A stretch of DNA of 64,000 nucleotides from Lycium barbarum (Eukaryota; Streptophyta; Magnoliopsida; Solanales; Solanaceae): the NCBI RefSeq assembly GCF_019175385.1, contig NC_083340.1, positions 16,504,336 to 16,568,335 of the forward strand, read 5' to 3'. Positions within the stretch are counted from its first letter, which is position 1, and every line of letters begins with the position of its first letter. Shown here piece after piece: positions 57,304 through 64,000 of this stretch. The notes under the pieces are model-generated. The model made no database searches and was not told where the DNA came from. It was given only the letters and a program-made list of their open reading frames with translations. The position numbers and the translations under genes are program-made.

Positions 57304-60236
57304 TGTTATAGCCCGTATTTCGTACGTTCGGATAATTCAAGATAATTGCAAGAAGTTAAGGGCAAGGCCATATTTTGATCTTGTTTAATACACAAGTTGT
57401 CTATGAAAATTTTTGATGTGAAAATATTGAGAAAGGCTAAGGGTAAAAAGGAAAATTCACAAGGTGGCCCATGGTAATATTGTGGAAGGCTAGGGGCAAA
57501 ACAAAAATTTCACAAAATGTTCAAGAAAATTCTTGCAAAGGCCACTTTGGCCGTGTGACATAAGGTGTGGGCCCCACCCATGGCCATGTGTCCATAATTT
57601 TACTTGAAGGGCCTAAGTATATATATGGAAAGTAATTACTAAATATGGGCAATTCATCATTTTAACTCTAGAACCTTGGAAAAAAAAAAGAAAGAAAGAG
57701 AAAGGTATTCGGCCATGGCTCCCAAAATTGAGCCATGGAAAATTGATAAAGAAATATTATCTTCTTCTAGCAATTCAACCAAGTGGAGCGCCCTTAACAA
57801 CATGGAGTGATTGTTGGAGTAAGCAAATCATTTGTTGTGCAAGTTGTGAACCTAGCCGAGCAAGAAGAGATGTGTGGAGAAAAGGTATGTGTTCAATCTC
57901 CTTTTACTTGTGTTAGGAATGATTTATGCATGTTTTAGTATTGAGAAATGAATGAAATACATGAAATATGTGTGCAAGGGTTGGGGCCGAATAGGGGTGA
58001 AATGATAAGATGTTATGACTTGATTTAATTTAGCATTTTGATTGTTGTGTTGTGGATTCCATGATGAAAGTGAAGGTTTAATGAATTGAAATTAAGTTGG
58101 AATCATTGTGGGATTGTTGAAGGAGTTAATGTGACATTAGTATGGTTTCTTATATTTGTATGAATGATATTGCTAATGTGTAAGTTGTAAAAATAATTCA
58201 TGAATTCGGAAGTGAGACATGTGTTTGGAAGATTGTAAGTTGGGTTGTTGTGATTGTATTGAATATAAGAAAAATGTCGTTGGATTATGTAAAAGAAGTT
58301 ACTAATGTTAGAATGTATTTTGAATTGATTGATGAAGTTGTTAATGTGTAGATTATTGGTGTAGTTCATGAAGTTGGAAGAAAGAAATGTGTTGTTATTG
58401 TCCTTATTAAGTTTGGAAGATTTCGGATTATTGTTGATAATGTGGCCGAGTGGAATTCTCGGATTATTGTTGATAAATTGGCCGAGTTGCATTCTCGGGT
58501 TTGTTGTTGATAATTTGGCCGAGTTAGATTCTCGGGGATGGTGTATTTGCAGGGGAGATGCTGCCGAAATTTCGGTAGATTATAAGTGAATTTATTTGAG
58601 AAGCTAAGGCAAGTGTATGACAATGAATCTAATGATTGTGTGAATTCGTTTGAATGTAGACTAGCAAGCTTGGACAATAAGCGTAGCTAATAGGACGTGG
58701 AACAGGTATGTAAGGCTTATCCTTTCTTTCTTTCTTTTGGCATGTCCTAGAGCCAAATAAGGTATGATGTGCACTTTGAGGTAGCTCTACTCTATGACTC
58801 CGAGTTTATTTATGATTCTTATGCACTTCATGATATGAGTGTTCTCAATAGGATCGAGCTAATTATATGATTGAATAACGAGATGAGCATAAAGAGTTTT
58901 GTTTCTAAAAGAGTTCTGTAAGTTTTAATGTCCCTAACTTTCGTAAACGACCTCGGATTGCTTTGAAACATTCGTAAAGGTTTTTGTATTAAAATGTCCA
59001 TAACTTTCTCATACTAAACCGAATTGACTTGAAACGTGTTTATGATCCTCAAGTGTCGGTTTGTGTACGTATCAATCGAGTATAAAAAAAATTGTTTTAT
59101 ATGCATATAGTTTCTCACTACTCTACTCGTGCATGTGTCATTACCTCCTTCACCGAGTCCCGGGCTGGTATGTATCGTATGTATGGTTCGCCGAGTCCCT
59201 TGCTTGAGGGCTGGGTTCCATATATAAATTTTGAAGTATGATGTGTCCGGTCCCGGGGTACTGTGTATATATGTCCGGTTCCCGGGTACCGTGTATATGT
59301 TACGAAGTATGATGTGTCCGGTTTCCCGGGTCCCTTGCTAGAGGGCCGAGTACCGTGTGTATGTTATGATGTGCTATGTGTTACGGAGATGTTATGGAGA
59401 TATGAAATCTTATGGAGTATGATGTGTTATGGCGCCAAAGACAGGAGTGGCGACCATGTTCCTGTGCCCTATGCATGATTTTGATATGCATCATTTGTGT
59501 TTCAAAAGTAAGTACTTTGATATTCTGAATAAGCTACCTACCGTCTGTACTTTTTCCGACATACGACTTCGGCATACATGATTTGTGTTTTGGAAAGTAA
59601 GCATTTTGGCACTCTGGACGGTTTACTTATTTTCTGTACTTCTTCTGACATACGAGATCGGTATGCATGATTTGCGTTCGAAAAAATAAGCATTTTGGTA
59701 TTCTGAATAATGTACTTACTTTTTGTCCGGTTTGTTTCAGATATGGTTCTGTTTTCTGTATATCATGCCTTACATACTCAGTACATATTCCGTACTGACC
59801 CCTCTTCTTCGGGGGCTGCGTTTCATGCCGCGCAGGTACCTACAAATGAATAGAAGATTTTGTCAGAAGATGATCTAGTGGGTTGGCGAGCTCCATTTCC
59901 TTCTGGAGCACTGCCGAGTCAGAGTAGATATGTTATGATTTCTAATTAATGTTAGAGACTTTGCAGATAGAGTCGTGGGTATAGAATGTCAGTTCTGTAA
60001 GCGGCTCTATCAGCCGATGTGTCATTTTGTGTTATGATATAAATTCCATATGATTATAGATTTTGTTTGACTTGAGAACGACGAAAGAAATGTGTCTGAA
60101 AGCTCCTGTTATGTATTTCATTTTATTTGAGATAGAATTCCAAGCGAGTATGTATGTAATAAGAGACAGCGGGTTCGCTCGGCACCGAATATGGAGTCGG
60201 GTGCCCATCACACCCTAGTGAGATTAGGGTGTGACA
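57304..60236 (+). mobile_element. Solo LTR C2 (family C, 2933 bp) inside a family-C LTR
   Basis: It starts tgttatagcccgtatttcg and ends gattagggtgtgaca. It is flanked by tatat (57299-57303) and aatat (60237-60241), 4 of 5 matching. It lies opposite in orientation to the surrounding LARD2 LTR of the same family. The LTR contains cagtacatattccgtactg (59779-59797) followed by the gacccctcttcttcgggggc stem, and altered minirepeats (59150-59350). No internal region remains. Confidence 0.85.
59779..59835 (+). promoter_or_regulatory. LTR hairpin block in solo LTR C2
   Basis: An intact cagtac/gtactg stem is followed by acccctcttcttcgggggct and gcgtttcatgccgcgcaggt. It is the best preserved family-C version and nearly equals the LARD1 version although the surrounding LTRs differ. 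Confidence 0.55.
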
Positions 60237-60612
60237 AATATCTTGCTATGTAAGCTCTCATATATATATAAAGTCCCTTCCAATATAAGGGGAGCACATG
60301 TCCTCACCCTTGGCTTGGATCAATTGGCCAAGCTTTGGGGTGGGACCCACTTAAGTCCACACATACACACACACACGGCCAAGGGCTTCATGAACCTTCT
60401 TGAAGGTTTTATGAAATTCCCTTTTTGCCCCTAGCCTTCCACAATATTACCATGAACCACCTTGTGAATTTCCCTTTTTATCCTTAGCCTTTCTCAACAT
60501 TTCCATACTAATAAACAACTTGTATATTAAAATAATTCCGGGAAATATTCTTGCCCTTGACTTACCACGACTACCTTGAAATATTCGGATGTACAAAATA
60601 CGGGATATAACA

Positions 60613-60654
60613 TCCTCCCCCCCCCCCCCCCTTTAGAACATTCGTCCTCGAATG
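60613..60654 (-). promoter_or_regulatory. LARD2 polypurine tract and palindrome
   Basis: On the minus strand cattcgaggacgaatg (60639-60654) is followed by ttctaaa, a G run of about 14 and aggа-type purines up to the LTR boundary. It has the same palindrome and layout as in family B and LARD1. Confidence 0.88.
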
Positions 60655-63519
60655 TTAAATTGGTCTTATAGACGCTTCGGGGAGATCTCTTTCTTTCCTT
60701 CAAAATTTTCCAAACTACCAATCGTTGTTCCTTTTATTACAATTGCTATCCCTTTTGGTGCAAAATTTCCTTTTGTCGTCATCCCTAGTGTCCTTCAGGT
60801 TCGTCATCCTCTCAATCACCCTTTTATGAATTTAGCTTAAAGACCTTTCTTGCTCTTTTCATTATCCCCTTTAAGACATGTCGCTGCATACTTAGGTACG
60901 GCGTAAATTTACCCGATATGGGGGATTCAAATCATGGTCTAAACATATCATAGTTCATGTCGGCATGAAGCATTCTCTTAAGGTGTCTTCCGTACTTTCT
61001 CCTTGTGCCTGCCTCATGGTACACTTATTGTCAATTCGTTTCTACTTCTTTCAGGTATCCTCCGGAGGTGCCGATATGTTTCGAACTCTGGCCTCGAATT
61101 TTTTTTTTCTCCTCTGAAGCCTGAAAATGTTGCAATTCCTTTTAAGTCTGATATATTATGTTCTCCCCCCCCCCCCACCCCCCCCCCCCCCCCCTTTTAA
61201 GGGGCTCCTTATACGCCAACAGTCTTCGAGTTATCTACCCCCTTTACTATCTTCTTAAGGCCGGGGTTCCGTCATCGTATAGTCTGGCCTGTCTATCTTC
61301 TTGCTACTTACTCTCGTATTTAACTAGAATACTTATAAGGGTACCCAATTCCGATGCCTTCTTTCTCGTCTATCCATACCTTTGTCTTTTATGACTAACG
61401 GTGTCCTAGGCTCACAAGTTCATGGGGACGTCGAGATTCTCTATATCCCTTTATAAAGTCTTCGATTATACCTTACTCCTCGTCTTTCCTTCCGACTCTG
61501 CGCATAACATATCGAAAACTTCTTATCATAAGTCTTTCTTTCACCCATTTAGCTCACTTACTTGTAATTCTTCTTAACTACGCGTTTATGTTGCAGCTGT
61601 GCATCCATGTTCTTTCCTCGATGCGTAATCGGGTTCCTACTACTAACTCGTTAAGGTATCCTTCTTACTCCTATGGTTAAATATTTCCAATTACTTTCTT
61701 CCTAAATACTCTCCTTTTCCTTCGATCAAGTCGTCCGTATCCTTAATCTCCCTTAGGGAATAGCTTTCTTCTCTTGTTGTTTGTAGCATTGGCTCTGAAG
61801 TTCATAAGGTATTCCTTTATACACACGAATCGGTTTTATTCTTAAGTCATCCTTTTGGAAAGCTCTTCCATGTCCGAGGCAACCATGTTAATTTTACCAT
61901 ACACTTATCCCTTTATATACCTCTCACAGGCTGAAAATCTCCTAACATCGTCGCAAGACCTAAGAATTCTTTCTCTTACTTCACGTTCCTTGTCATGGTC
62001 ACTATTCTTTAGCCTCACTTATTGAAATCGATTTTCGAACCCCACACATTCCTCTTTTGTCCCATATTACCATACTTTATCCCTTTCACATACCTACCTT
62101 TGAATTTTTTTTACCCAATTAGTCTCGTGCTTTACCCGCCGTTTCTTTTGGAGGCTTTGATCAATCATGTTTCCTACTTTTCACCTCTTCCGACATTTTG
62201 ATCTCCTTGCCTTCCACTTACTCACTCTCTATCTTTTCCAAATGTCGTTGTATTAGGACTTTCCAATCCTAACCTGTAGTGAAAGTAATAGCAGCTTACC
62301 TTGTAACACTGGTACCATATCTTTTGTTTTATCCCTTAACCTCTGTTATCCTGTTCGATCAATGCCTCCAATGTACCACTACGCCGGTCGTTGGGGTACC
62401 CATACCCATTGATGCAATTACATATGGAATATCATACGCATTCATACATATGTATTTACAATTACTATCATCTCGCCTACAAAATATTCCCAAGCGTTAT
62501 TCGAACTTATCCTAATTCCAGAGCTGGGATGCACTCTATGTCTCTTCTTCAGTCTAGTCTGCCTCGTCTTACGCGACTTCTTATGGTCTCCAACCATTCC
62601 GCATACCCTAATTTCCCTTGGGCTACTCTAACTTTCACTTTTCTCTTATGTCTGAATTTACAGAACTTTTAGTGCACTTCCTAGGGGGTCACCCATCCTA
62701 AAATTTCTCTCGCCTCAGCACGCTTAACCTCGAAACTCGAATGAAATTCGGTGCATTAATGCTGATACAATCACATCCACCTCCCCGCATGACTTTCATC
62801 ACATAATTCGGAGTAGGTGGAAGTCTTAACAGATCCCGAGACATTCTCGTAGCACAGCTTTCCTTTAATACTTACCATTTTTGCCCTTTTCAAGCCCCAA
62901 TATTCACATTTTACATATGTGTATGACTACCTTTCGTCCTAGATCCCCAGATTCCCGATGGAAGTGAACACATCCTCGTCGCCGTTACTTATGAATACTC
63001 GATTATCCACCTCTTTGGACTTCCGCTCGCCACTCTTATATAATAATCTACGGCTAAACTGATTATCGACTTTCCCTGAATCCTCCAACAAACCTTGCTC
63101 CTACTACACTTGAAGGTAACCCATTTTAATCGTTCGGACTGCTAATCGTTTTTCTCGCAATTATTCTCCATACCATGCCAAATCCATAACTCCTTTAAAA
63201 CAACGCATCCCACTTATTGTCTATTTACGATATTTCCTTTCCACGTTCTTCCTGTTAAGTGTACCTAACTAAATGACCTGCTTTTGAAAAATTCTAACAG
63301 AATCTTCTTTACAATTCTTACTATTCAGAATTCTGCACATAGCAATTACCAACAATACCTCTCAGAGCATATATACATACGACATGTTCCATCCACCCAG
63401 AACTTCGAATTTCAGATAACAGAACAAATATATCAAAACTTACCCCTGTGACTTTCCATATCATCACTCACCTCCTTCCGTCGTATGTAAGGCTTATATA
63501 AGGAATCTCATTTCCTATG
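60655..63519 (-). other. Non-coding internal region of LARD2
   Basis: About 2.9 kb, pyrimidine-rich on the plus strand and therefore purine-rich in the element's sense, as in LARD1. A poly-C tract lies at about 61165-61194. The longest open frames are under 100 codons, lack retroviral motifs and are composed of T/C-rich shadows. No gene seen. Confidence 0.75.
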
Positions 63520-63681
63520 ACTTGGCTCTATTGCACGATCAAAGACAGAAAGAAGGTCAACAATCCCTAAATGCCCTGCAGCCTCCTGTTTATAAATGTG
63601 GCCGGCTTCACACCATAAACGGGGCTCTACTGGACACGACTTTGCAGACAACCCCTAGGACGAACTGCTCTAATACCAATT
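63520..63681 (-). promoter_or_regulatory. LARD2 PBS and leader
   Basis: On the minus strand tggtattagagc (63667-63678) differs by one base from the initiator tRNA-Met complement. It is followed by gtccagtagagcccc, tttataaacaggaggct and gatcgtgcaatagagcc, the same ordered phrases as in family B and LARD1. Confidence 0.8.
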
Positions 63682-64000
63682 TATCACACCCTAATCTTGA
63701 TCAGGGCATGATGGGCACCCGACTCTATTTAGGGCCGAGCAAACCCGCTGACTCTTGTTACACACATAATCTCTTTGGACTCTCAAATCAAATAATACTG
63801 AATTACATAGTAAAGGCTTTCAGAAACATTCTTTCCGTCGTTCTCAAATCAAACAAAATCTGTAATCATATGGAATATGTAACATAATGCATAATGACAC
63901 ATCGGCTTACAGAGCCGCTTACAAGACTGACAACCCACACACAAGACTCTGTCTGCAAAGTCTCTAACATCAATCAGGAACCATAACATATATACTCTGA
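63682..64000 (-). repeat. LARD2 right (5') LTR, start only
   Basis: It begins tatcacaccctaatcttgatc (G to A in the terminal dinucleotide) and follows 54621-54940 base for base apart from a few substitutions. It is cut by the window end. Confidence 0.9.

Larger units (their letters stand above)
54621..60612 (-). repeat. LARD2 left (3') LTR, interrupted by solo LTR C2
   Basis: The plus strand starts tgtcacaccctaatcttgatc and ends aaaatacgggatataaca. It holds the decayed hairpin block (55022-55082), minirepeats (55210-55650) and three 36-bp units (about 56340-56452). The first roughly 235 bases repeat almost exactly at 63682 onward, identifying the right LTR. Confidence 0.9.
54621..64000 (-). 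mobile_element. LARD2: non-coding LTR element of family C (incomplete)
   Basis: Left LTR 54621-60612 (with an inserted solo LTR), internal region 60613-63681, right LTR from 63682 past the window end. Orientation is minus: PBS at the right (63667-63678) and PPT at the left (60613-60636). Excluding the insertion, the LTR is about 3.05 kb and the interior 3.07 kb. The interior has no gag or pol motif in any frame. It inserted into the second family-B pol fragment; aaaca (54616-54620) is the candidate duplication. It is a second, independent LARD-type element. Confidence 0.87.

Noticed and set aside
60230..60434. Plus-strand frame across the C2 / LARD2 junction
   Set aside because: It crosses a transposon boundary and has no motif; spurious.

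Overview
The window is plant nuclear heterochromatin, very probably from a eudicot of the nightshade family (Solanaceae). I infer this from the style of its SINEs, MITEs and chromovirus LTRs; no host gene confirms it. There are no bacterial features. The only candidate host coding sequence is a terminal exon-like block at 2831-3136. Almost everything else is layered transposable elements, and every gag/pol or LINE reading frame is broken.

Layout. 1-5800: low-copy or eroded flank with short tandem repeats (3900-4138), two SINE-like pieces (about 4611-4720, 5270-5660) and the possible exon. 5816-35098: one full-length LINE (minus strand, about 5.6 kb when empty) with a near-perfect 15-bp target duplication. 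A 990-bp foldback element (7215-8204) and a 22.7-kb LTR element (8591-31275, TSD taatg) split it. The LTR element, here LARD1, has 3.9-kb LTRs, a PBS and a PPT, but a 3.66-kb internal region with no coding capacity. Its 5' LTR carries a Tourist-like MITE (9376-9638). Its 3' LTR carries a 1.2-kb MULE-like foldback (17423-18653) and a complete 10.4-kb Ty3/gypsy chromovirus, Tekay-A (19202-29602, minus, TSD cgcga).

35164-37614: solo LTR of a second chromovirus family (B). 37615-40680: SINE-like sequence, AT microsatellites and an array of short Helitron-terminus-like repeats. 40681-54620: family-B chromovirus (minus) arranged LTR / gag-pol / LTR / partial second pol. The middle LTR and the second internal region are fused by a 140-bp microhomology deletion. 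A solo LTR of a third family (C) sits in the left LTR (42726-45626). 54621 to the window end: a second non-coding LTR element (LARD2, family C, minus), with an opposite-strand family-C solo LTR (57304-60236) inside its own left LTR.

How they fit together. LARD1 and LARD2 encode no proteins. Both share with the coding family-B element, but not with Tekay-A, the same tRNA-Met-type PBS followed by a recognisably similar leader of about 150 bp, a 16-bp palindrome beside the PPT, and a hairpin block in the LTR. This looks like a conserved cis-acting set that would let a family-B-like element mobilise non-coding partners in trans. That is the most interesting signal here.
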